A stretch of 64,000 bases of DNA from assembly GCF_000956175.1 (NCBI RefSeq), contig NZ_CP011070.1:1-64000 (forward strand), in the 5' to 3' direction. Each line of letters opens with the position of its first letter. The first letter of the stretch is position 1. Below, in pieces: positions 41,557-50,141 of this stretch. Position numbers and translations under genes: made by a program. The notes under the pieces were generated by a model. That model was not told the origin of the DNA. It saw only the letters and a program-made list of their open reading frames with translations, and searched no databases. Source of the stretch: Nitrosopumilus adriaticus. Lineage in GTDB: Archaea; Thermoproteota; Nitrososphaeria; Nitrososphaerales; Nitrosopumilaceae.

Positions 41557-42300
41557 TTGAAATTATCTGGAAAAGTTGCAATAGTAACAGGTGGAAGTCG
41601 TGGAATAGGTTTTGCCACTGCCAAAATTTTATCAGAAAATGGGGCAACGGTGGTAATTACAGCAAAAAATCAGGAAAGACTAGAGAAAGCATCATTAGAT
41701 ATTCCAAATTCTATTGGCATCGTAGCTGACATCAGAAACAAAGAAGATGTAAAAAATACAGTAGATAAAACAGTTGAAAAATTTGGGAAAATAGATATTC
41801 TAGTAAATAATGCTGGAATTTTTCCAAAAATTAAGGAATTACATGATATTGATGAAGATGAATGGAATGAAGTTTTGGATGTGAATCTTACTGGACAGTT
41901 TAGGTTTACCAAAGAGGTAATTCCTTATCTACAAAAAACATCAGGTTCAATAATTAATATTTCATCAGATGCTGGATTAAAGGCATATCAAGGGTTTAAT
42001 GCTGATGCGTATTCTGCAACCAAAGCTGCATTGATTTTGTTAACAAAATGCTGGGCACTTGAATATGCTAAAGACAAGATCCGTGTAAATTGTATTTGCC
42101 CAGGGGTAGTAGATACAGACATGACAAAACCATTTTTGAAAACCAAAAAAGACAAAGATTTCATGAATGCTGAGCATCCAATTGGTAGAATTGGACAACC
42201 TGAGGAAGTAGGAAAAGCTGTGTTGTATTTTGCATCTGATGATGCATTATGGACTACAGGAGCAATTCTTGCTGTGGATGGAGGAGAATCCATAAAATGA
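41557..42300 (+). CDS. FabG-like short-chain dehydrogenase/reductase
   Basis: 247 residues, TTG start with TATA-like agtataaatt (41526-41535) about 26 bases upstream. VTGGSRGIGFA (about 9-19), NNAGIFP (about 85-91), INISSDAG (catalytic Ser), YSATKAALILL (Tyr-x3-Lys, about 149-159) and the C-terminal WTTGAILAVDGG, the usual end of FabG-type enzymes. Oxidoreductase on an alcohol or 3-ketoacyl-type substrate; true substrate unknown because these archaea do not use bacterial fatty-acid synthesis. Confidence 0.92.
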   Translation: MKLSGKVAIVTGGSRGIGFATAKILSENGATVVITAKNQERLEKASLDIPNSIGIVADIRNKEDVKNTVDKTVEKFGKIDILVNNAGIFPKIKELHDIDEDEWNEVLDVNLTGQFRFTKEVIPYLQKTSGSIINISSDAGLKAYQGFNADAYSATKAALILLTKCWALEYAKDKIRVNCICPGVVDTDMTKPFLKTKKDKDFMNAEHPIGRIGQPEEVGKAVLYFASDDALWTTGAILAVDGGESIK

Positions 42301-42337
42301 ATTCACATGAATTTAATACAACACAGGAGCATGAAAA

Positions 42338-42547
42338 ATGATGAAAGATAGAAAATCAAAGGCTAAATTGTTTATACTTTTAGGGATTATTTGGATAATT
42401 GTTACATTACCACTTCCATGGATTGTGAATAATCCAGAAGTTTCAGAATCGCAATTTAATACCATTCTTGGAATTATTGGAGTCATGTCAATTCCATTTA
42501 TTGTTCTTGGAATTGCTTGGACATTAAAGCCAGAGCTGACAACTTAG
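42338..42547 (+). CDS. small two-span membrane protein
   Basis: 69 residues. A Shine-Dalgarno AGGAG (42325-42329) sits 8 bases before the ATG, unlike many leaderless neighbours. Two helices: LFILLGIIWIIVTLPLPWIV and TILGIIGVMSIPFIVLGIAW. Lies between the SDR and cysQ on the same strand, probably cotranscribed. Unknown family. Confidence 0.7.
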   Translation: MMKDRKSKAKLFILLGIIWIIVTLPLPWIVNNPEVSESQFNTILGIIGVMSIPFIVLGIAWTLKPELTT

Positions 42548-42556
42548 GTTTTTCAA

Positions 42557-43372
42557 TTGAAAGACATTCCAATTACAGATAAGCTTCCCGAATTAGAAAT
42601 AGCTATCAAGGCTGTTGAAAAGGCAAGTAAAGCAATTTTAGAAATTTATCAGAAAGATTTTAAATCTTTTACAAAAAGTGATGATTCACCAATTACAGAG
42701 GCAGATATCAAAAGTAACGATATCATTAAAGAGATTTTATCCCAAACGGATCATCCTATATTATCTGAAGAAGATAATGATGATCTTAATAGATTATCAG
42801 CAGATACCATTTGGATAGTAGATCCACTTGATGGAACTTCTGATTTTATTGATAAAACAGGTGAATTTACAGTTATGATTGGATTGATTAAAAATAAAAA
42901 ACCAATTCTTGGGGTGATTGGTTGGCCAACAGAAAAAACATTATTTATTGCACAAAAAGGAAGAGGAGCCTTTAGACATTCTAATGATGAATGGAGAAAA
43001 ATTTCTGTAACTAAAGTTTCAGATCTTTCAAAATGCAGAGCAGTGGGATCAAGACATCATTTGTCAGAAAAGGAAAAATCATTTATCAAAAAATTAGGTA
43101 TTGAAGCTTTTACTAGTATTGGTAGCTCATTAAAAGTAGGAAAAATTAGTTCGGGAGAAGCTGAAGCATACATTACTACTACAAATAAAATGAAAGAGTG
43201 GGATTCTGCAGCTTCATATTGTATAATTTCAGAAGCTGGAGGAAAAATGACAGATATGTCCGGAAATGAAATAACATACAACAACAAAGAGGTTTATCAC
43301 CAAAATGGAATTTTAGTAACAAATGGATTAGTTCATGATAAAATTATTGAAGAATTTAAAAAATTAGAGTAG
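42557..43372 (+). CDS. cysQ: 3'(2'),5'-bisphosphate nucleotidase / inositol monophosphatase family
   Basis: 271 residues, TTG start. Metal-binding motifs of the Li+-sensitive phosphatase superfamily: SDDSPITEADIKSN, EED (ILSEEDND), WIVDPLDGTSDFI (about 91-103) and EWDSAASYCIISEAGG (about 213-228). DPLDGTSDF is typical of CysQ. It removes PAP, the by-product of sulfotransferases or PAPS reduction, and could also act on inositol phosphates. cysC faces it and the ends overlap by 9 bases, which fits sulfate metabolism. Confidence 0.88.
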   Translation: MKDIPITDKLPELEIAIKAVEKASKAILEIYQKDFKSFTKSDDSPITEADIKSNDIIKEILSQTDHPILSEEDNDDLNRLSADTIWIVDPLDGTSDFIDKTGEFTVMIGLIKNKKPILGVIGWPTEKTLFIAQKGRGAFRHSNDEWRKISVTKVSDLSKCRAVGSRHHLSEKEKSFIKKLGIEAFTSIGSSLKVGKISSGEAEAYITTTNKMKEWDSAASYCIISEAGGKMTDMSGNEITYNNKEVYHQNGILVTNGLVHDKIIEEFKKLE

Positions 43373-43879
43373 GTTTCTTTCTTTAAGAAAGTCCTTTACT
43401 TTGCTTGCGCTATCAGAAAGAGGTTCATTTTCTGTATCAATTACCAAATCAGCATTTTCAGGTGCTTCATAAGGATCATCAATGCCTGTAAAACCCTTGA
43501 TTTCTCCTTTTCGTGCCTTGGCATACATACCCTTGACATCTCTTTCTTCACATTTTGCAAGTGAGCATTTCACATAAACTTCTGCAAATTGGTTTCCAGC
43601 ATCAATAATTTCTCTGGCATTTTTTCTGTTTTCAGAATATGGAGAAACTAGAGATACTACACTTGGAACACCATGATTTAGCAAAAGCTTTGCCAAATGA
43701 GCAACTTTTTTGTTATGCTCATCACGTCCAGCTTTTGAAAAATCTTTTGGAGAGAACCATTCTCGAAGTTCATCTCCATCAAGCATTGCCAAATTTGGAA
43801 TATCATTTTGCAAATCTTTTACGATGGTAGTCTTTCCTGAACAAGGTAGACCAGTCATCCAAAGAACAAAAGGCTTCAT
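43364..43879 (-). CDS. cysC: adenylylsulfate (APS) kinase
   Basis: 171 residues from ATG 43879; the TATA-like CTCTTTATG is about 26 bases upstream, so the five-codon longer reading from 43894 is less likely. Walker A TGLPCSGKTTI (about 9-19), LDGDELREWFS (about 32-42), FSKAGRDEHNKKV and KGFTGIDDPYEAPENADL are classic APS-kinase motifs. Makes PAPS from APS. Since the reductase at 25492-26208 looks APS-specific, PAPS may serve sulfation, with CysQ clearing the PAP. Confidence 0.95.
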   Translation of the reverse strand: MKPFVLWMTGLPCSGKTTIVKDLQNDIPNLAMLDGDELREWFSPKDFSKAGRDEHNKKVAHLAKLLLNHGVPSVVSLVSPYSENRKNAREIIDAGNQFAEVYVKCSLAKCEERDVKGMYAKARKGEIKGFTGIDDPYEAPENADLVIDTENEPLSDSASKVKDFLKERNLL

Positions 43880-43916
43880 AATCAAAATTATCAAAATAAC
43901 CCATAAAGAGCTTACG

Positions 43917-44459
43917 TTAATTTTTAGCCCAAGGTTGATTTTCTAAATAATCAATCTCTGCAATCATTTCATCTACCTTTTTTACTATTGCAAAGACAGA
44001 TCTGTATTGCTCATACATTTCAATTTCTTCTTCTTTGGATAATACATTAGCTTCTGCATCATCAAAAAATTTGTTTTCTTTGTTTAGATGATCATTTAAG
44101 AAAATAGCATAGGTTCTCAAATATCTCGATACAGGTTCTTGGGCATCTTCACCATTTTTCCATCTTTTTAGATGGTGTGATATTTGTCGTGCAATATTTC
44201 TTCCAAATTCATGTTCTATCATAAATTTTCGAATTTCTTCTTTTAGAGTATCATAGCTTGCAACACATGGGAAATACGAATCTTCTTCCCTAGAGTGATG
44301 GATAGTATCTATGAATTCTGAAATCACCATGGTAATTTTTGTCAGGTCTGAAAATGGAATTTTGGTGCCTTTATAGAGTTCAGCAGAACATTTGAATACA
44401 ATTTTTTCTAGACGACGAACTTGATCATGATCAGCACGTAGTTGATTTGTAGCACTCAA
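43917..44459 (-). CDS. hemerythrin-like HHE-domain protein
   Basis: 180 residues, TTG start. The HHE pattern of diiron ligands is present: LRADHDQV (about 8-15), IHHSREEDSYF (about 54-64), MIEHEFGRNI (about 80-89), and FLNDHLNKENKFF (about 120-132). Four-helix bundle that could bind oxygen, NO or iron. It lies before a cation/proton antiporter gene on the opposite strand. Function in these archaea is not established. Confidence 0.88.
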   Translation of the reverse strand: MSATNQLRADHDQVRRLEKIVFKCSAELYKGTKIPFSDLTKITMVISEFIDTIHHSREEDSYFPCVASYDTLKEEIRKFMIEHEFGRNIARQISHHLKRWKNGEDAQEPVSRYLRTYAIFLNDHLNKENKFFDDAEANVLSKEEEIEMYEQYRSVFAIVKKVDEMIAEIDYLENQPWAKN

Positions 44460-44575
44460 GTAAGAAATTTACTTTCATAGTGGATTTAATGTGTATCTAA
44501 AATCAATCAAGGAGCTAAAATTATCAAATAAATCTGATTTAATTTCGTTTTGTAAAAGAATAATTCTAGTCACAA

Positions 44576-46033
44576 ATGAATCCCATAATTTTATCGGTAT
44601 TGCAATTGTTTAGAGGACAAATAGAAGATTTGATTTCGCTATCAAATTTTGATTCTAACTCAGTTTTAAGCAAACTGACTGAAATACAAAATTCTATAGG
44701 TACATTATCCATTCAAGATGGACCTATTGCTTCAGCCCATGTTATTTTGCTTGCTGCAGGAGTTGTAATTTTTCTAGGAGTTGCAGGTGAGGCATTCTTC
44801 AAAAAAACTGGAATTCCTGATGTTGCATTTTTAATGATTCTAGGAGTAATTATTGGACCAGTGTTTGGTATAATTCAGCCAGAAGCTGTTATTCAAGTAG
44901 TTCCATACTTTGCAGCACTTGCACTAATAATCATCATGTTTGATGGAGGATTAAATCTTGATATCAAACATGTTATTAGAACTGCGCATTTTTCAGTAAC
45001 ATTAGCAGTTTTAGGTTTCATTCTATCTGTTGCCATGATTACATTTGCAGCTCATTATGCATTGGGGTGGTTATGGCTGGAAAGTATTCTGCTAGGATCA
45101 ATTGTAGGTGGAAGTAGTTCTGCAATTGTTTTTGGTCTTGTTAGAAATATCAAAATATCTGAAGAGACCAAATCTATGCTAAGTTTTGAATCTGCACTAA
45201 CTGATATTTTAGCGACAATTATTGCATTCATATTATTTGAAGCAGTGCTTGCAGGGCATTTTGATATGCAGACATTAGAACAAACTCTTGGAAGGGCAAT
45301 CATTGTAGGTTTAGTTCTTGGATTTGGTGTAGGAATTCCTTGGATGTATATTTCAACAAAGCTTGGGAATGCTCAGCATGCATACATGTTGACGTTAGGG
45401 GTTCTGTTTGTTTTATTTTTCTTGGCAAATTCATTTGGAGAATCAGGAGCTTTAACAGCTCTAGTGTTTGGTTTAATGGTTGGAAATAAAAAACATCTTT
45501 CAAAAATACTAAGATTCAAGCTTCCAAAAATAGAGATGGATGATCCTACACATAATCAATTAACATTCTTGGTAAGATCATTCTTTTTTGTATTTGTTGG
45601 ATTAATGGCAAGTTTTGGACAAATAGAGTATATGATATTTGGAATTTTAATTACGGTCGCTGTTTATTTTGGAAGAATATTTGTTGGAAAAGTAACACTG
45701 ACAAAGAGATTTTCACTTTTAGATAGGGCAGTCACAAATGCTATGATTCCAAGAGGATTAGCAGCTGCAGTTCTTGCTACTTATCCAATAACTATGGGAA
45801 TACCAAATGCAGAAGCCTATCCACAACTTGTTTTCTTTATCATTTTATCATCTGTAATAATTACCACAATTGGATTAGCAAAATCAAAGAAGATTCCTCC
45901 ACCTGAATCAGTTGAGGGTGGTTTTGTTAAACCAGATGAGGGGGAGTCAGATGAAGGAATACTTGCTGATAATCATCTAGATAAATCAGTTGGAGGTGGT
46001 TTTGTTAAACCGACTGAAGATTCCCAAAAATAG
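44576..46033 (+). CDS. cation/proton antiporter (CPA family, NhaP-like)
   Basis: 485 residues with about 12-13 membrane helices after an N-terminal hydrophilic part (1-55). IMFDGGLNLDIKHV and FESALTDILATIIAF (about 204-218) are the core motifs; the Ser-Ala-Leu-Thr-Asp segment takes the place of the usual ND/DD ion-binding pair. VAVYFGRIFVG and RGLAAAVLATYPI are typical of CPA exchangers. The cytoplasmic tail (about 440-485) carries GGFVKP twice. Likely exports Na+ or K+ for H+; ion unproved. Confidence 0.88.
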   Translation: MNPIILSVLQLFRGQIEDLISLSNFDSNSVLSKLTEIQNSIGTLSIQDGPIASAHVILLAAGVVIFLGVAGEAFFKKTGIPDVAFLMILGVIIGPVFGIIQPEAVIQVVPYFAALALIIIMFDGGLNLDIKHVIRTAHFSVTLAVLGFILSVAMITFAAHYALGWLWLESILLGSIVGGSSSAIVFGLVRNIKISEETKSMLSFESALTDILATIIAFILFEAVLAGHFDMQTLEQTLGRAIIVGLVLGFGVGIPWMYISTKLGNAQHAYMLTLGVLFVLFFLANSFGESGALTALVFGLMVGNKKHLSKILRFKLPKIEMDDPTHNQLTFLVRSFFFVFVGLMASFGQIEYMIFGILITVAVYFGRIFVGKVTLTKRFSLLDRAVTNAMIPRGLAAAVLATYPITMGIPNAEAYPQLVFFIILSSVIITTIGLAKSKKIPPPESVEGGFVKPDEGESDEGILADNHLDKSVGGGFVKPTEDSQK

Positions 46034-46067
46034 ATTGTCCTAAACTATGCAGAACTAGGCATTTTGG

Positions 46068-46973
46068 TTATAGATCTAATGATTCTTTGAGGCCTTTGTA
46101 CCTATTTCGAATGGTTACTTCAGTAACGTTTGCAGCTTCTGCGATATCACGCTGAGTCTTGTCTTCACCGTTTTTAACACAAGAAAGATACAAAGCAGCA
46201 GCAGCCAATCCCATAGGATCTTTTCCGGCTGAGACTTCATTGTCTTGAGCCATTTTTAGCACCTTTGTTGCATGTCTTTTTGTTTTCTCTGCGATTCCAA
46301 TTCTGCTTGCAATTCTTGCAACACATTGAATTGAATCAGTTACTGGCATCTTCAAATCAAGTTCTTTTACTAGCAATCTGTAACATCTTGCAATATCTTT
46401 TCTTTTGATGTTAGCTGCTTGCTCTACATCCTTGAGGTTTCTTGGAGTTTCAGTATCTCTGCATGCAGCATAAAGAGCTGATGCCATAAGGGCTGAAATG
46501 GAGCGACCTCGCACTAGGCCTTTCTCTAGTGCTTTTCTGTAAATGTATGCAGCTTTTTCAATTACTGCATCAGAGATTGCCAGTTTGTCTTTTAGTCTGT
46601 TTAATTCACTAAATGCCTGCCTGAAATTTCTATCAACTGGTTCATGAACTTGGCTTCTACTATCCCAAGTTCTTAGTCTTTCAATGGTACTTTTCATAGA
46701 TGATGTTAGTGGTCTGCCAGACGCATCCTTGTTTACAGGATTGATTATTGTTGCAAGACCCATGTCGTGCATTGTAAGTGATGTTGGAGCGCCGGCTCTT
46801 GCCTTGTTTCCACCCTCATCTTGGGTAAAGGATCTCCATTCAGGTCCTGCTTCTTGTAATTTTTCAGTAATTACAAATCCACACTTTGAGCAAAACATTT
46901 CTCCTGATTCATTATCAGTTACTAGTTTCCCTTGTGCACATCTTGGACATAGATCCTTACCCTTGCTTACCAT
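46068..46973 (-). CDS. tfb: transcription initiation factor TFB
   Basis: 301 residues. N-terminal zinc ribbon with C-x2-C pairs (LCPRCAQGK and FCSKCGF, residues about 8-36), B-reader/linker region (EWRSFTQDEGGNKARAGAP), and two cyclin-like repeats (about 110-195 and 205-300) with SALMASALYAACRDTETPR and LAAAALYLSCVKNGEDKTQR. The C-terminal helix-turn-helix (AEAANVTEVTIRNRYKGL) contacts the BRE. A TATA-like sequence lies at 47001-47010 and an inverted repeat at 46980-46995. One of two TFBs in this window. Confidence 0.96.
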   Translation of the reverse strand: MVSKGKDLCPRCAQGKLVTDNESGEMFCSKCGFVITEKLQEAGPEWRSFTQDEGGNKARAGAPTSLTMHDMGLATIINPVNKDASGRPLTSSMKSTIERLRTWDSRSQVHEPVDRNFRQAFSELNRLKDKLAISDAVIEKAAYIYRKALEKGLVRGRSISALMASALYAACRDTETPRNLKDVEQAANIKRKDIARCYRLLVKELDLKMPVTDSIQCVARIASRIGIAEKTKRHATKVLKMAQDNEVSAGKDPMGLAAAALYLSCVKNGEDKTQRDIAEAANVTEVTIRNRYKGLKESLDL

Positions 46974-46979
46974 GACTAT

Positions 46980-46995
46980 TTCTAGAATCCTAGAA
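46980..46995. promoter_or_regulatory. inverted repeat at the start of the TFB transcript
   Basis: TTCTAG-AATC-CTAGAA lies 7-22 bases upstream of the TFB ATG, between the predicted TATA box (GGTATTTATG on the plus strand, 47001-47010) and the start codon. Position fits a repressor site. Confidence 0.35.
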
Positions 46996-47094
46996 CTTAT
47001 GGTATTTATGAATCAACAAGTTTTTTCTTGAAATTTTGTGCCAGATTTGATATTAACAATAATACTGAATAGTCATTATTGAATAATTCAGAGC

Positions 47095-48042
47095 ATGAGG
47101 TTTTGGTTTGTCCCTCTCCTAATTGGAGTGTTTGTTTTGATTCCACCAATACATGCTGAAACTATTACACAAAATTTGGATGGGGGAATGGATATTCAAA
47201 TTACATATCCTGATGAGATAGTAGTTGGCAGAGAAGGAGTAATCTCAATTTTAATTAAAAATAATGGATGGGAAAACAAAGAGAACATTTCATTTGGGTT
47301 TTCCTTATCAGCAATTCCTGCACTAATCATAGAACCATCAGATAGCATTACTTTGGATAAACTTGCTCAGGGGGGATCATATGGTGAAAATATTAGTTTA
47401 CAAATCCCAAATGATGCCAGTGCTGGGGTATACTATCTAAATTTGAAATATTCTCACGTTCTTGTTGCAAATAATGAAACCTTACAGCCTCCATTTTTTC
47501 ATGACATTGCAATTCCATTTTCAATAAAGAAAGACCCAAGCATAACAATTTACACAAAAATGCCTGAATCAATTTTTTCAAACGCAGAGTTTCCAATTGA
47601 GATTGAAGTTTTATCAAAAGACATTGATATTGAAAATGTTAGAATTAAGATAATTCCACCAAAAGACATTGAATTTAGGGGAGAAACGCTTCATTCTTTC
47701 TCAAAAATAGAGAAAAACACACCTGTAGCAATTACATCGCAAATCATAACACCAGTTAATGAAGTAAATACAGAATACAAACTTCCATTTCAAATCATTG
47801 TAACATATACTGATGATATAGGAGCAGACAAAGAAGATTCACAGACAGTCTCAGTTGTTTTACGACCTAGAACGTTTATGGAATTAACTACAGATGGAGG
47901 TATATGGATTGGAAGTTTCTTTATTGCACCATATGTTAGTCTTGGAACAATTATTGGAATTCCTGCAGGTGTCATAATATCAGTATTAGTTAGAAAAAAA
48001 CAAAATTCCAGTAAAAAACGTCCAAAAAAGAAAAGACTCTAA
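47095..48042 (+). CDS. secreted C-terminally anchored protein with NEW3/CARDB-like domains
   Basis: 315 residues. Signal peptide (FWFVPLLIGVFVLIPPIHA), two Ig-like beta domains (about 28-145 and 155-255): EIVVGREGVISILIKNNGWE and SIFSNAEFPIEIEVLSKD, typical of NEW3/CARDB modules, and a C-terminal helix (FIAPYVSLGTIIGIPAGVIISVLV) followed by a strongly basic tail (KKQNSSKKRPKKKRL), which fixes the orientation with domains outside. Function unknown, probably protein or glycan contact. Confidence 0.72.
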   Translation: MRFWFVPLLIGVFVLIPPIHAETITQNLDGGMDIQITYPDEIVVGREGVISILIKNNGWENKENISFGFSLSAIPALIIEPSDSITLDKLAQGGSYGENISLQIPNDASAGVYYLNLKYSHVLVANNETLQPPFFHDIAIPFSIKKDPSITIYTKMPESIFSNAEFPIEIEVLSKDIDIENVRIKIIPPKDIEFRGETLHSFSKIEKNTPVAITSQIITPVNEVNTEYKLPFQIIVTYTDDIGADKEDSQTVSVVLRPRTFMELTTDGGIWIGSFFIAPYVSLGTIIGIPAGVIISVLVRKKQNSSKKRPKKKRL

Positions 48043-48338
48043 GATTCCAGTTTTTCTTTAATTCTTTGAGTGTATTTTTTACTATATTCATTGAATAATT
48101 TAATTTTGTTTTGAGCTAGTGCCATTGCGCCAGGTCTAGTGTTAATGTGATCTTCAGCAATTTTTTGCTCTTCTAATAATTTTTCAAGATTCTCTTTTGA
48201 GGATGATTCTAGTTGTGAAAGTAAAGAAACAAGCTCTTTTTCAAGATTTTCTTTAGTGTCAGGAATTTCAGGTGGATCTGCACCAATAATTTCTTTAGTA
48301 GTTATTTTTCCAAACACTTTCTTGTCTAATTCAAGCAA
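48039..48338 (-). CDS. small coiled-coil protein
   Basis: 99 residues, TTG start. KEIIGADPPEIPDTKENLEK is followed by a long amphipathic helix (ELVSLLSQLESSSKENLEKL) and a basic end. Ends with a 4-base overlap against the convergent secreted-protein gene. No family recognised. Confidence 0.6.
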   Translation of the reverse strand: MLELDKKVFGKITTKEIIGADPPEIPDTKENLEKELVSLLSQLESSSKENLEKLLEEQKIAEDHINTRPGAMALAQNKIKLFNEYSKKYTQRIKEKLES

Positions 48339-48444
48339 TAGTTGAAAATTAAATTAGCGGTATAAATTTTATTTTATAATATTTCAAAAAACGAGTGCAG
48401 TGCAATCAAACGTTTTATCTTTTTGATTGTTTTAGTATTTAATC

Positions 48445-48654
48445 ATGGCATATTGTGTAGGCGAATGCAAAAAGTACAAGGCTCTCAAGCCATTGCAGAT
48501 TGGCAGGTATGCTGCAGGACAAAAAAGGTGTAATTATTGTGAGATATTTGTAGAAGTTGATGGAATTGTCTGCCCATGCTGTAAAAGTCAACTGAGATGT
48601 CTGCCTAGAAGTAGAAAGGGAAAGGAAAAGTATCTGTCTCAAATTGAAAGATAA
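48445..48654 (+). CDS. small zinc-ribbon protein
   Basis: 69 residues. Cys pairs in CVGEC (4-8), CNYC (about 29-32) and CPCC (about 43-46) plus C52 allow at least one zinc site. Basic overall (RSRKGKEKYL at the C-terminus), which suits nucleic-acid binding. Resembles small zinc ribbons common in Thaumarchaeota; no precise function. Confidence 0.72.
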   Translation: MAYCVGECKKYKALKPLQIGRYAAGQKRCNYCEIFVEVDGIVCPCCKSQLRCLPRSRKGKEKYLSQIER

Positions 48655-48754
48655 ATTTGATGTAAATGCACTATTTTTAAAAATTGCAAATTTGAGAATT
48701 TATCACGCCTAATGGTTAAAGTTCTATTTATAAGAAATCAAATCAAGTAAGAAT

Positions 48755-49027
48755 ATGGCAATTCCAGCAGATATTCAAGAGTATGTTGAAAAACATATCA
48801 AACTAATGATTTCCCAGACGGAAACATACTTGCCATTTATCAAAGTTGCATTTCCATATTCAAATAACGTAGCTGATGGAGTTTACAGTCTAATAATTGG
48901 AAGTGCGCTATCTGTATTTGTAAATCAGTATGGAATGAAAATGAAATATCCAACTGCAGAAGATTTTGAAGACTTTGGAAAGGTTGCTCTAAAATACAGA
49001 GATCAAGTAGACAAATTTTTTACATAA
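48755..49027 (+). CDS. conserved-looking hypothetical protein (90 aa)
   Basis: 90 residues, mostly helical: MAIPADIQEYVEKHIKLMIS, a hydrophobic centre (VYSLIIGSALSVFVNQYG) not long or hydrophobic enough to be sure of a membrane helix, and FEDFGKVALKYRDQVDKFF. Ends at the convergent gene with no gap. Not recognised. Confidence 0.65.
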   Translation: MAIPADIQEYVEKHIKLMISQTETYLPFIKVAFPYSNNVADGVYSLIIGSALSVFVNQYGMKMKYPTAEDFEDFGKVALKYRDQVDKFFT

Positions 49028-49258
49028 TCAAGCCAATTCACCTAGAAAATGAACTGTGTCATTAGTTACAACAACCGTTCTATCTTTTGGAACATGATAT
49101 AGTTTTTTTGAACCATTAGATGACTGAATTATAATCTTTGAGAATGGATCTTTGAGTGATTTGTACAAAATTCCTTTGTCACCAACTGATTGTGACCAAT
49201 GAGTACCTTGAACAAAAGATATTGTTTGAAATTTTACAACTTGGTAAGAGTAAACCAT
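49028..49258 (-). CDS. hypothetical protein (76 aa)
   Basis: 76 residues, beta-rich, with no signal or membrane segment (VVKFQTISFVQGTHWSQS, YHVPKDRTVVVTNDTVHFLG). Lies 5 bases downstream of crcB on the same strand and looks cotranscribed with it. Function unknown. Confidence 0.55.
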   Translation of the reverse strand: MVYSYQVVKFQTISFVQGTHWSQSVGDKGILYKSLKDPFSKIIIQSSNGSKKLYHVPKDRTVVVTNDTVHFLGELA

Positions 49259-49263
49259 TTCTA

Positions 49264-49644
49264 TTAATTGTTAATTATTGCACTCATTAAGGATTTTCCT
49301 CCAATTAATGCTGTAATTGATAAACCAATATTTGCAACAACATTGATTGCAAGTGCTCCATAGTGATTATTCTCAAGAAGATTGCTAGAATCCAGTGCAA
49401 ATGATGACATTGTAGTAAGTGAGCCACAAAATCCTACAGCTGCAAAAAGAGAGTATCGACCATCAAGATTCCATTGTTCTGACAACACTACAAATGCACC
49501 AAGGATAAATGCACCAATAATATTGACTATCAAAACATTGACTGGTAATGTATTGAAAAGTAAAGGAGATTCAGTAATTTTGTACCTTAGAAATGCTCCA
49601 AGAACGGAACCTGCTGCTAGAAAAATAAATTCTAAACCCTTCAT
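49264..49644 (-). CDS. crcB: fluoride channel/exporter CrcB
   Basis: 126 residues with four membrane helices. The hallmark sequence GFCGSLTTMSSF (about 71-82) and the N-terminal GSVLGAFLRYKI and LIVNIIGAFILG are those of Fluc/CrcB fluoride channels. It would lower cytoplasmic fluoride as a dimer. No crcB riboswitch is visible upstream. Confidence 0.93.
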   Translation of the reverse strand: MKGLEFIFLAAGSVLGAFLRYKITESPLLFNTLPVNVLIVNIIGAFILGAFVVLSEQWNLDGRYSLFAAVGFCGSLTTMSSFALDSSNLLENNHYGALAINVVANIGLSITALIGGKSLMSAIINN

Positions 49645-49774
49645 CTACATCATACAGATTAATTATCATTATTAGTGCTATTTGGAAGATTTTGAGGCTA
49701 ATTTGTGCCTAATCAAGTTTGATTTTGATATACAAGTCTATAGTTTTTATAGGTTCAATATTTTTCCAGACTAA

Positions 49775-49966
49775 ATGACCCTTAAACTGAGATGTGACGA
49801 TTATGGTTTTGAGTGTGAATTTATCCTAGATGGAGAAAAAACTGTAGGTCTAATCGAGAAATTAAGAAATCATTTTGAAGAAGAACATGGAATTGATTAT
49901 ACGATGGAGGCAGTAACTCAAATGATTACAAACCGTGGACATTCTTTAGAATCAATTAGAAAATAA
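49775..49966 (+). CDS. DUF1059-like small protein
   Basis: 63 residues: KLRCDDYGFECEFILDGEKT, HFEEEHGIDYTMEAVTQMI. Two cysteines and the E-E-H-G segment match the pattern of the DUF1059 family (C-x5-C-x-F ... H-x2-x-H-G). A TATA box (tttttatagg) lies about 26 bases before the ATG. The gap 49967-50129 shows only A/T-rich DNA and the promoter of the next gene. Confidence 0.75.
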   Translation: MTLKLRCDDYGFECEFILDGEKTVGLIEKLRNHFEEEHGIDYTMEAVTQMITNRGHSLESIRK

Positions 49967-50141
49967 TTTTTTCAAAAAATATTTTTCATTTTTAACATTT
50001 ATTACAATGTGTGTTGTTTTACAATTAACAAGTTAATTTTAAAGGAATTCTAGGAATTTTTGGTTTGTAATGTTATGATCTTAATACAAAATTACCTGAA
50101 ACACGTCCTTTTTATTTTATAATCACTAATTGTTACTAGTA

